NCBI GenBank assembly: GCA_049794535.1
Contig: JBARCX010000159.1
Span: forward strand, 1-21,085
Length of the DNA stretch: 21,085 nt
Reading direction: 5' to 3'
Origin: JBARCX01 sp049794535
GTDB lineage: Bacteria; Pseudomonadota; Gammaproteobacteria; Xanthomonadales; Rhodanobacteraceae
The notes beneath the pieces were generated by a model. It did no database searches, was not told the DNA's origin, and was given only the letters and a program-made list of their open reading frames with translations. A program made the translations under genes and the position numbers. Shown piece after piece: positions 6,448-14,400 of this stretch (the first letter of the stretch is position 1; each line of letters begins with the position of its first letter).

Positions 6448-7812
6448 ATGACCAATATCCCTGCCGCCTACGCTGCGCTCGTTGCACGCGACCTGAAACA
6501 CATCTGGCATCCCTGCACACAGATGCATGATCACGAAACCATACCGATGGTGCCGATCGTGCGTGGCGAAGGTGCGTGGCTGATCGGCGCCGACGGTCGC
6601 CGCTATCTCGACGGTATCAGCTCGTGGTGGACCAACCTGTTCGGACACGCCAATCCACGCATTGCCGCCGCACTGGCCGACCAGGCGCGCACGCTGGAGC
6701 ACGTGATCTTCGGTGGCTTCACCCACCCACCGGCGATCGAGCTAGCCGAAGAGTTGGTACGTATCACCCCACCCGGACTCGAGCGTGTGTTCTTCGCCGA
6801 CAACGGTTCGGCGGCCATCGAAGTGGCGCTGAAGATGAGCTTCCACTACTGGCTCAATCAAGGCCACGGTGAGAAAACCCGCTTTATCGCGCTGACCGGC
6901 AGCTATCACGGCGAGACGCTGGGCGCGCTATCGGTAAGCGATGTGGCGCTGTACCGCAAAACCTATGCACCGCTGCTGCTGACGCCGATCCTGGCGCCCT
7001 CACCGGATGCTTATGAGGGCGAACCGGGCGAATCGCCTGAGCAAGTCGCCACACGCCGGCTTGGCGAACTACGCTCACTGCTGGAACGCCACGCACACGA
7101 AACCAGTGCCGTTATCGTAGAACCACTGGTGCAATGCGCCGGTGGTATGCGCATGTATCACCCGAGCTATCTCAGCGGGCTGCGCAAACTGTGCGACGAG
7201 TTCAACGTGCACTTCATCGCCGATGAGATTGCGGTGGGCTTTGCCCGCACCGGCACGCTGTTCGCGTGCGAGCAGGCCGATATCGCACCGGACTTCATGT
7301 GCCTCTCGAAGGGGCTCACCGGCGGCACACTGCCGCTCTCGGTGGTGCTCACGACCAACCATGTCTACGAGGCGTTCTACGCCGAATACAGCGCTGGCAA
7401 AGCATTCCTGCACTCACACAGCTATACCGGCAATCCACTCGCCTGCCGCGCAGCGCTGGAAACGCTGGCGATCTTCCGCGACGAACCGGTATTGGAACGC
7501 AATCGCGCACTGGCCACTTATCTGGCAAATCGCTTGGCTCCCTTGCGCGATCACCCGCATGTGGCCGAGGTGCGCCAGACCGGGATGATCGCGGCCATCG
7601 AGCTGGTTCAAAACAAGGCTACGCGACAGCCCTTCCCCGCCGCTGAGCGGCGCGGGCTGCGTGTCTATCTGCACGGCCTTGAACACGGTGCGTTACTGCG
7701 CCCGCTCGGCAACATCGTCTACTTCATGCCACCGTACGTGGTCACCGAAGCAGAGATCGACCTTCTGGTCGATGTGGCGATCGCTGGGATTGAACGCGCA
7801 GTCAAAGGCTGA
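6448..7812 (+). CDS. bioA: Adenosylmethionine-8-amino-7-oxononanoate aminotransferase BioA
   Basis: BioA is a PLP-dependent class III aminotransferase that makes 7,8-diaminopelargonate in biotin synthesis, using S-adenosylmethionine as amino donor. The 454 residues include HIWHPCTQM near the N-terminus (a BioA hallmark), DGISSWWTNLFGH, the PLP-phosphate-binding DNGSAAIEVALKM, GSYHGETLGALSVSD, the DEIAVGFARTG motif whose Asp pairs with the PLP ring nitrogen, and the Schiff-base lysine K288 in CLSKGLTGG. I chose the ATG at 6448 because MTNIPAAYAALVARDLKHIWHP matches normal BioA length; an in-frame ATG at 6379 would add 23 atypical residues. No other bio gene is in the window. It is divergent from gspN and converges with the 7849-8163 gene. 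Confidence 0.96.
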   Translation: MTNIPAAYAALVARDLKHIWHPCTQMHDHETIPMVPIVRGEGAWLIGADGRRYLDGISSWWTNLFGHANPRIAAALADQARTLEHVIFGGFTHPPAIELAEELVRITPPGLERVFFADNGSAAIEVALKMSFHYWLNQGHGEKTRFIALTGSYHGETLGALSVSDVALYRKTYAPLLLTPILAPSPDAYEGEPGESPEQVATRRLGELRSLLERHAHETSAVIVEPLVQCAGGMRMYHPSYLSGLRKLCDEFNVHFIADEIAVGFARTGTLFACEQADIAPDFMCLSKGLTGGTLPLSVVLTTNHVYEAFYAEYSAGKAFLHSHSYTGNPLACRAALETLAIFRDEPVLERNRALATYLANRLAPLRDHPHVAEVRQTGMIAAIELVQNKATRQPFPAAERRGLRVYLHGLEHGALLRPLGNIVYFMPPYVVTEAEIDLLVDVAIAGIERAVKG

Positions 7813-7848
7813 TCGCCAACGCGCCGTGCTTGTCCCAAACAGCCGAAC

Positions 7849-8163
7849 TCAACGACCGTGCACGGTCACGCTAGGGTCCAGATCCTGCAGCGCCGGCCCT
7901 AACTGGGTCTGGCCGGTGTTCTGGATATCCTTCTGGGTGTAAGTGCGCCCGGTTACCGGCAGGCATGCGCCCGGCTTAGCCTTAATCAAGCTACCGGTAT
8001 CGCGGATGCAGTTGCGATCGCCGGGTTTGATCGGCGATGCCGACTGTTTGCTGGCCGATGCCTCAGTCGCTGATGTCGACGATGGCTGACTCTGCGCCAT
8101 GACCGCCGTGCTCGCACCGAGTGCGGCGAGCAGCGCAAGGGAAACGAGAACCGATCTGGACAT
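7849..8163 (-). CDS. Small exported two-cysteine protein of unknown function
   Basis: I do not recognise a characterised family. The 104 residues begin with a good Sec signal peptide (MSRS, hydrophobic to residue 21, probable cleavage after VMA at 23). A Ser/Thr/Ala-rich linker follows, then a compact C-terminal part with two cysteines (C52 in GDRNCIRDTGSLI and C67 in PGACLPVTGR) and the ending YTQKDIQNTGQTQLGPALQDLDPSVTVHGR-type tail. The cysteine spacing suggests a disulfide in the periplasm. Short proteins with this C-terminal pattern are, as far as I recall, common hypotheticals in the Xanthomonadales. The ATG at 8163 has GGAGG four bases upstream; an upstream ATG at 8205 would bury the signal peptide, so it is rejected. 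Confidence 0.8.
   Translation of the reverse strand: MSRSVLVSLALLAALGASTAVMAQSQPSSTSATEASASKQSASPIKPGDRNCIRDTGSLIKAKPGACLPVTGRTYTQKDIQNTGQTQLGPALQDLDPSVTVHGR
7854..7867. repeat. 14-bp perfect palindrome at the bioA convergence point
   Basis: GACCGTGCACGGTC is a perfect palindrome overlapping the last codons of the small exported protein gene, 42 bases after the bioA stop. It might contribute to transcription termination of the converging genes or be a binding site. There is no flanking T-run. Confidence 0.4.
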
Positions 8164-8333
8164 GAAACCTCCGGCTCGCGAAATAGGAGTGCGGCGAGCG
8201 CGCATGGGGGACAGCCCATCCTGACCCTGCCATTCGACGCGAGCAAGCGATAAGCGGACAGGTGTTCAGCTTATGGGCCGAAACCGCCATACCCGCGTGC
8301 GCCGCGCTATGCTGGACGGCCCGTTTTACCCGC

Positions 8334-8339
8334 TATAAC
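8334..8339 (+). promoter_or_regulatory. Possible -10 element of rsmE (leaderless promoter)
   Basis: TATAAC at 8334-8339 is a good -10 hexamer and stands only 5 bases before the rsmE ATG at 8345, so transcription would begin at or next to the ATG. A weak -35 candidate TGGACG (8313-8318; 4 of 6 to TTGACA) lies 15 bases upstream. No Shine-Dalgarno precedes the ATG, which fits a leaderless transcript. Confidence 0.35.
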
Positions 8340-8344
8340 GAACG

Positions 8345-9079
8345 ATGCGCACGATCCGTATCCATGTCGACCAACCGCTGGCGGTAGCCAGTGAACTGAA
8401 CCTGCCGCCCCAGGCCGGCGAACACGTGGCGCGCGTGCTGCGCATGACCGCAGGCGACCCGCTCACACTATTCAACGGCGACGGTCTGGACTATCCCGCC
8501 ACCATTCTCACCGTCGGCAAGCGCGAGGTGATGGTGCAGGTGCACACCGCGCAGTCGCCCGCTAACGAATCGCCCTTGCGGTTAACGTTGGCTCAAGGCG
8601 TCGCACGTGGCGAAAAGATGGACCTGATCGTGCAGAAGGCGACTGAACTCGGCGTCGCACGCATCGTGCCGCTGCTCACCGAGCGCTCGGAGGTCAAATT
8701 GGATGCTGCACGCGCCGAGAAACGTCTAGCGCACTGGCGCGCCGTAGCAGCGAGCGCTTGCGAGCAAAGCGGTCGCGCCTGCTTGCCTGAGGTCGTTGCA
8801 GCTCAGCCGCTGCAAGCCTGGTTGAACAGCCTGACGGACGATGGCGCGCTGCGCCTGGCATTACTACCTGATGGCACCAAACAGGCCCGTACCCTCAGCT
8901 TTGGCGAGGCTGGCGGATTGCTGGTCGTTGGGCCGGAAGGCGGCCTGGGCGAGCGCGATGTCACTGCACTGCGTGACGCTGGTTTCGATGGCTTACAGCT
9001 CGGGCCGCGCATTCTGCGTACTGAAACTGCCGGGCTTGCCGCACTGGCAGCACTGCAAGCGCTGCATGGCGATTTGTAG
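8345..9079 (+). CDS. rsmE: 16S rRNA (uracil1498-N3)-methyltransferase RsmE
   Basis: RsmE methylates N3 of U1498 in 16S rRNA within the assembled 30S subunit, using SAM; it is a SPOUT (trefoil-knot) methyltransferase. The 244 residues show the N-terminal PUA-like part (HVARVLRMTAGDPLTLFNGDG), then GVARGEKMDLIVQKATELGV, PLLTERSEVK, ACEQSGR, and the knot motifs LVVGPEGGLGERDV and LGPRILRTETAGLAALAAL that bind SAM. Length and N-terminus match the family, which fixes the ATG even though no Shine-Dalgarno is visible (see the possible leaderless promoter). It is divergent from the small exported protein gene across 181 bases and converges with chpC. Confidence 0.96.
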   Translation: MRTIRIHVDQPLAVASELNLPPQAGEHVARVLRMTAGDPLTLFNGDGLDYPATILTVGKREVMVQVHTAQSPANESPLRLTLAQGVARGEKMDLIVQKATELGVARIVPLLTERSEVKLDAARAEKRLAHWRAVAASACEQSGRACLPEVVAAQPLQAWLNSLTDDGALRLALLPDGTKQARTLSFGEAGGLLVVGPEGGLGERDVTALRDAGFDGLQLGPRILRTETAGLAALAALQALHGDL

Positions 9080-9080
9080 C

Positions 9081-9167
9081 TAGAAACGAGTGAAGCAGAG
9101 TAAGAAACGAGTGAAGTTACGGCTTCCGCCCTTACTCTTTTCTCACTCCTGAGTACTCATTTCTCGC
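9081..9167. repeat. Direct and inverted repeat cluster between convergent rsmE and chpC
   Basis: The 14-mer AGAAACGAGTGAAG occurs twice in direct orientation (9082-9095 and 9103-9116). AGAGTAAG at 9097-9104 has its exact inverse complement CTTACTCT at 9131-9138, enclosing a small GAAG/CTTC hairpin at 9113-9126. TGAGTACTCA at 9150-9159 is a 10-bp palindrome. The left arm is purine-rich on the plus strand and the right arm is purine-rich on the minus strand, so the block resembles one large imperfect inverted repeat. Its place between converging genes suggests a bidirectional terminator or a dispersed intergenic repeat. Confidence 0.6.
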
Positions 9168-9168
9168 T

Positions 9169-9645
9169 TCAACTGGCTAATTCAAGCAATTCGGTAAGCT
9201 GATCTTCGATCCCTTCCAGATCCGGGATTACCGCAAGATCGTCGCGTACCAGCACCTGCGCCTTCACGCCTGGCGGCAACGGCGAGCCGTCATGGGTTGG
9301 GATGATCAATTCGGCGTTGAGTGTGGTCAGGCGTGGAAAGCCCTGTGTCACCACGGCCACGAACGGCAGCTTGGGATTGCCACCCAGTGCTTTGAGTACA
9401 GCGACGCGCACGCTTAATTCGTGATCGCCTTCCTGCGCACCGGCCAGCTTGGTAAACGACACCAGCGGTACGCGCCAACCGCGCCATGCAATGCGGCCGA
9501 GCAACCATTCCGGTGCACCCTCCACCGGCTCGGGTGTGGGCAGGGTGATCACTTCGGCGACGGTCGCGTTGGGCAGCAGCAGGCGCAACTGGCCCACCGG
9601 CACGAGCACACAACGGATTTCGCGCGGTAGCGGCTGTTCGCTCAT
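9169..9645 (-). CDS. chpC: CheW-like coupling protein ChpC
   Basis: This 158-residue CheW-domain protein is the last gene of the Pil-Chp operon. ChpC is thought to couple additional receptors to the ChpA kinase in twitching motility. Seen: a CheW beta-barrel with RCVLVPVGQLRLLLPNATVAEVI (11-33) and the conserved segment LLGRIAWRGWRVPLVSF (48-64), where W-R-G replaces the V-R-G of ordinary CheW as is usual in ChpC. Basic chemotaxis CheW proteins have about the same length. The ATG overlaps the stop of the chpB-like gene in an ATGA junction, so translation is coupled. Position after a chpB-like gene and sequence type both support the name. Confidence 0.87.
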   Translation of the reverse strand: MSEQPLPREIRCVLVPVGQLRLLLPNATVAEVITLPTPEPVEGAPEWLLGRIAWRGWRVPLVSFTKLAGAQEGDHELSVRVAVLKALGGNPKLPFVAVVTQGFPRLTTLNAELIIPTHDGSPLPPGVKAQVLVRDDLAVIPDLEGIEDQLTELLELAS

Positions 9646-11423
9646 CGATAATCCTCACTCAAGCGCGCCGCGAGCTCCTGCGGCGTACCGGAAAAACTGG
9701 CCAGCCGTTCGGCTAGCACGCCATGCACCATGTCGGAGTACTGCTCCCCGTCCGACAACTCCACCCACACTTGGCCGCCGCGATCGTGGATCGCTTGCGA
9801 GCCCGCCACCGCATCCGTCGCCTTACCGGCAAACACGATACCTAGCGCATCGCGCCCGAATACGTTCGCCGCCATCGTGAAACTGGCGTCGATCGATACA
9901 CCCTGCGCCACGCCTGAGTCCACGGCTTGCAGTTCGACCCGTCCATCGCGCAACAAACGCAGCTGCTGGCCATCCGGCACCAGCAACACCACGCCTGGTT
10001 TCGCGCGCTGGCCTGTCGTGGCGATCTGCACGGGCAATGCGCTATGCGTGGCGAGGGTTTCCAGCACATCTGCCATCGACTGGCCCGCTAGATGCTGGGT
10101 CAGTAGTAGCAAGAGGCGAAGGTCTTTCGGCAGGCTAGCAAGGAAGGTGCAAAGCGAGGTCACGCCATCACGTGCTGCGCCGAGAACCACCAGCCGACCC
10201 AAGGCAGAATCGAGTTCATCCAAACGCACTTCAGTGGGTTCGTAATGCGTTGGCGCAATCGCTTCTTCAATCGAAACCAGTTCCAGACTCAGACCCGGCT
10301 CGATCGTTGGCGCATCGCCCTCTTCGACATTCGGCGCCAGGAAATCGGCGGCGCTCATCTTTTGGATACCGAAATGGCTGGCCTCATGGCGCGCAGGCTC
10401 CGTCACAGGAGGCAATATCTCGTCGTCATCCAGCAATGACCATGCAGATGGTGCCGTAGGTGCCACCACCGCAACCGATGCCTCAGGCACGATCACATCG
10501 GCATGCATCGCCCACTCATCGTCGAGCGATGCGAGTACCAAATGATCGGTCTGAAATGCCGGCATTGAAGTCGCAACAGTGGTTGATGTTATCGCCGGCG
10601 GAATATCGATCTCCAGCAGTGCAGATTCACTGGACACATAGTCCAACTCACCGTCAAAACCATGGCCTGGCGCGCTGCCAAAATCACCGTCATGCAACGG
10701 CGGCAATTCCGCGTCGGCGTCGTACTTCAAACCGGTACCGAATACTTCGGATTCTGCGGAATGCTCAGCCGGATGCTGTTCGTCAGCAGCGAGCAATGCT
10801 TCAAGCTCAGCGGCCAACGTTTCGGACTCGGCAGCAGCGTGCTGAACTTCCAACGGGGTCGTTGGCAACGCGATGTCATCGACGATCGATGCAAACGACG
10901 CCTCGACCGGCATGTGTTCCATCGGAGCGTCGTCGATCGGCGCGTCGATGAATGTCTCGTGCAACGCTTCAACCGGCATCTCAGCATGCACTGCATCGAT
11001 ACTCGCCAGCTCCACCGGAGCTGGCTCTGGCGAAGCAGGCACAAACTCGATGGCACGAGCATCCAGTGGCCGTGGCGGATCGACATCACCAACGGATAGC
11101 GCCTTCAACGCCAGATGACGTGCCCAGCGTGCACGGTCCCAACCATCGAGACTGCGGCTGGCCTGCGCATCGTTGAACACGACTCGCGGCTGGCCACTCT
11201 CGACCAGTTCGTAGAGGTTATCGAGCGCGGCTTCGCCGGACTCGTCATCCAGATTGACCACGACCACTTCCGCACCTGCCGCGCGCAACTGCGCATGGTC
11301 GAGACCGCTAAGCGTGCCCTCGTGCACGATCCGCGCCCCATGCTCGCACAGGGCCGCACGCAGATGACCGCCGAGCTCGGCATCATCGAACAGCAGTGCG
11401 ACCGCTGTGATGCTGTCACTCAT
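9642..11423 (-). CDS. chpB: ChpB-like protein: degenerate CheB methylesterase with pseudo-receiver and long linker
   Basis: The 593 residues have three parts. Residues 1 to about 110 look like a receiver-type fold (LLFDDAELG acidic pair D13-D14, VVVVNLDD at 53-60, a late HLALKAL lysine) but lack the normal D-x-x-M-P sequence. Residues 110 to about 400 are an acidic, Ala/Glu/Pro-rich, probably disordered linker. Residues about 408-590 align with the CheB methylesterase domain. The catalytic nucleophile region reads LGAARDG (414-420), with Ala417 (codon GCA at 10173-10175) where CheB has Ser in GASTGG. His444 (LLTQHLAG) and Asp537 (FAGKATDAVAG) still occupy the triad positions, but the GMGxDG loop is lost. 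The domain is therefore probably not an active methylesterase. The start overlaps the chpA stop (ATGA). The name follows position and fold, not activity. Confidence 0.8.
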   Translation of the reverse strand: MSDSITAVALLFDDAELGGHLRAALCEHGARIVHEGTLSGLDHAQLRAAGAEVVVVNLDDESGEAALDNLYELVESGQPRVVFNDAQASRSLDGWDRARWARHLALKALSVGDVDPPRPLDARAIEFVPASPEPAPVELASIDAVHAEMPVEALHETFIDAPIDDAPMEHMPVEASFASIVDDIALPTTPLEVQHAAAESETLAAELEALLAADEQHPAEHSAESEVFGTGLKYDADAELPPLHDGDFGSAPGHGFDGELDYVSSESALLEIDIPPAITSTTVATSMPAFQTDHLVLASLDDEWAMHADVIVPEASVAVVAPTAPSAWSLLDDDEILPPVTEPARHEASHFGIQKMSAADFLAPNVEEGDAPTIEPGLSLELVSIEEAIAPTHYEPTEVRLDELDSALGRLVVLGAARDGVTSLCTFLASLPKDLRLLLLLTQHLAGQSMADVLETLATHSALPVQIATTGQRAKPGVVLLVPDGQQLRLLRDGRVELQAVDSGVAQGVSIDASFTMAANVFGRDALGIVFAGKATDAVAGSQAIHDRGGQVWVELSDGEQYSDMVHGVLAERLASFSGTPQELAARLSEDYR

Positions 11424-14400
11424 GGATTCGCTTCCGTAGCCGTTTGATCCAGCACCTCAACAATCTGCGCCAACAGTTCCGCTTCCTGATACGGCTTACC
11501 GAGGTAGCGCTCAACGCCAATATCAAAGGCGCGTTGACGATGCTTCTCACCGGTACGCGAGGTGATCATGATGATCGGCACATGTCGCAGACGCGGATCG
11601 GCCTTCATATGGGTGGCCAACTCGTAGCCGTCCATACGTGGCATTTCGATATCGAGCAGCATCAAGTCGGGCACGCGCTCGTTGAGCTTTTCGATCGCAT
11701 CAATACCGTCTTTGGCGGTATGCACTTCGTACTCGTGACGTTCCAGCACACGACCCGTCACCTTGCGCATGGTGATGGAATCGTCCACCACCATCACCAG
11801 CGGACGGACGCGCTGCTCCTCGACCACCGCCAGCTTCACCGCGCTGAGACCTTCGGACAGGCGCTGTTCGCGGCGGATGATGCCGTGACGCACCAGCGGC
11901 GCCAGATCGAGAATCACCAACACCGAACCATCGCCCATGATGGTGGCGCCAAGGATGCCGGGCACCGAGCTGATCTGCGGGCCCACCGACTTCACCACGA
12001 TTTCGCGTGAGCCGATCACGGCGTCGATACGAATCGCCGCACGCAAATCACCCGCGCGAGTCAGCAGCAGCGGCAGCTGCTCATCATCGTTGGCATGGCC
12101 CGGCACCAGGCCAAGCAGATCGGCCAGGTCGTGGATGCCAAATTGCTCGCCGCCGTATTCGAATGCCGGCTCGGCATCCGCCATGCGACGCGCCAGCTCG
12201 TCCGGCGTGATCCGCGCCACGCCCTGCACCGACGTCATCGGGATGGCGAACGTGGACTCACCAATACGCACCAGGATCGCCTGAGTCACCGCAAGAGTGA
12301 ATGGCAGGCGCAGCACGAAGGTAGTGCCCACGCCCTGCTGCGAATCGATGGCCAACGAGCCACCTAGCAATCGGATTTCGTTCGCCACGACGTCCATACC
12401 GACACCGCGACCCGCCAGCTGAGTCACCTCGTTGGCGGTGGAGAAGCCGGTCTGGGTGATCAGTGCCAGCAACTGGTCATCACTGGGACGGGAGTCGGCG
12501 CGCAGCAAACCACGCTCAACGGCACGCTTACGGATCGCCTCACGATCAAGACCGCGGCCATCGTCGGTCACGCGCACCACCACCTCGGTGGCTTCGCGCG
12601 ATACGCGGATGCGCACCGAGCCTTCTTGTGGCTTGCCTGCCTTACGGCGTTCGGCCGGTGACTCGATACCGTGCGCCACCGCGTTACGCAGCATGTGTTC
12701 GAACGGCGCTTTGATGCGGTCGAGCAGGTTGCGATCCATTTCGCCGTGCGCACCTTCCACGTACAGCTGCGCACTCTTGTCCTGCTCTTGAGCAGCCTGT
12801 CGCAACGTGCGGCGCAGGTTCGGCACCATGGTGTCGAACGGCAGCATGCGCGTGCGCAGCAAACCTTCCTGCAGCTCCGAACTGACGCGCGACTGCTGGA
12901 TCAGCAAAGTCTCGGCCTGACGGGTGAGCTCATCCAACATGTTCTGGATGGACACCAAGTCGGATACCGACTCGGCTAGCGCACGCGAATACTGCTGCAG
13001 CTGCGAGAAACGATCCAGCTCAAGCGGATCGAACACCGCCATGCCTGCTTCACGATGCTCACGCTGGAAGCGCGCGATGATCTGCGCTTCCGTTTCAATT
13101 TCCAGCATGCGCAGCTGACTACGCAGTCGCGCAACGGTCTGTTCCAGCTCGACCAGGTTGAAGCGGTAACCGGCTACTTGCTGTTCGAGGCGCGAGCGAT
13201 AGATCGCCACCTCACCCGCATGGTTAACCAGGTTGTCGAGCAGATCTGCACGTACGCGGATCTGCTCCTGCGACGAACGATTCTCGTCCTGATCCTCAGC
13301 GGGCAACAACGATGGCAGATCGGCGGGCAACAGTGCCGGCAGATCCAATACCGGCATCGCCATCGCCACCGGTGCCGCGACGCCGGCCGCATCGTCGTTC
13401 GCGGCAACGCCATGCTTGGATCCCGCCAGCAGGCGATCGATCAAGGCCTGCGGATAAGCAATGCCATGTCCCTGCGCCACGCGCTGCACCATTCGGTGGA
13501 GCTCGTCGAAGGCAGACTCCAACGTACCGATCAGCTCGCCAACACGGGTCGCATCGGCATTCACCGGCTTCTCGAGCAAGGTCTCGATGGCGTGAGTGAG
13601 ATCGCCGATCGGGTTCAGCCCAGCAATACGTGCACCGCCCTTGAGCGTATGCAGATCGCGCAACAAGCTGGCCAGATGCGCCGGCTCCATTGGTTCAGCA
13701 TGCCATTGCGCCAGTACGCCATCGGCGTGGTCGAGAATCTCATGCGCTTCTTCGCTGAAGATCTCCAGCAAATCGGGGTCGATGTGACCGAAGCTCAGCA
13801 ACTCGTCCGACGTCGCCTCAGCATGCACAGCCTCAACATGCTCTGGTTCGGCATGCTCTGGTTCAACATGTTCTGGTTCGACATGCTCGGCCTCAACAGG
13901 CGTTGACTCAACCAGCTCTGGCTCTACATGTTCCAACTGAGCCTGATCTAGACCAACCTGTTCCAGCTCAACATGCACTGGCTCGTCGTGCGTCTCGTGA
14001 ATCGTGGGTGCTTCGAGCTCTTCATTGGCAGCAACATGCTCGAATGCCGGTGCGGCATCGGTAGGCAGGCCGACCAGTGTATCCAACGCTTCGGCCGGCA
14101 GATTGAATACCGGCTCATGTTGGATCAGCTCTACGGGCTCCGTCACATGCTCCGCCTCTACATGCACAGCCTCTTCGGCCGCATGAGTGGCTTCTTCGGT
14201 GACATGCTCCGGCACCAACGCGTCGTGCGTCGTCGTGGCTACATGATCTTCAGTGACAATCGGATCTTCAATGACAGCCGGCTCTTCGACAGCCGTCGGT
14301 GCTTCGACGCTCTCAGGAACATCGTGCACAAGCGTGGCTGTCGGTGTCGCGGGCTCGTCCAGGCTGGCAAGCAGCGCGGCGAGATCATCATCCGACTCGG

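Noticed and set aside
13826..13905. CRISPR-like periodicity
   Set aside because: The 15-bp units are contiguous, in frame and code for EHVEP peptides in chpA; there are no spacers and no cas genes.
13055..13906. Long plus-strand open frame (283 codons) inside chpA
   Set aside because: It is antisense to a well-supported kinase gene, has no recognisable domain, and its composition follows from the codon bias of chpA. The same applies to the other long plus-strand frames in 11444-17500.
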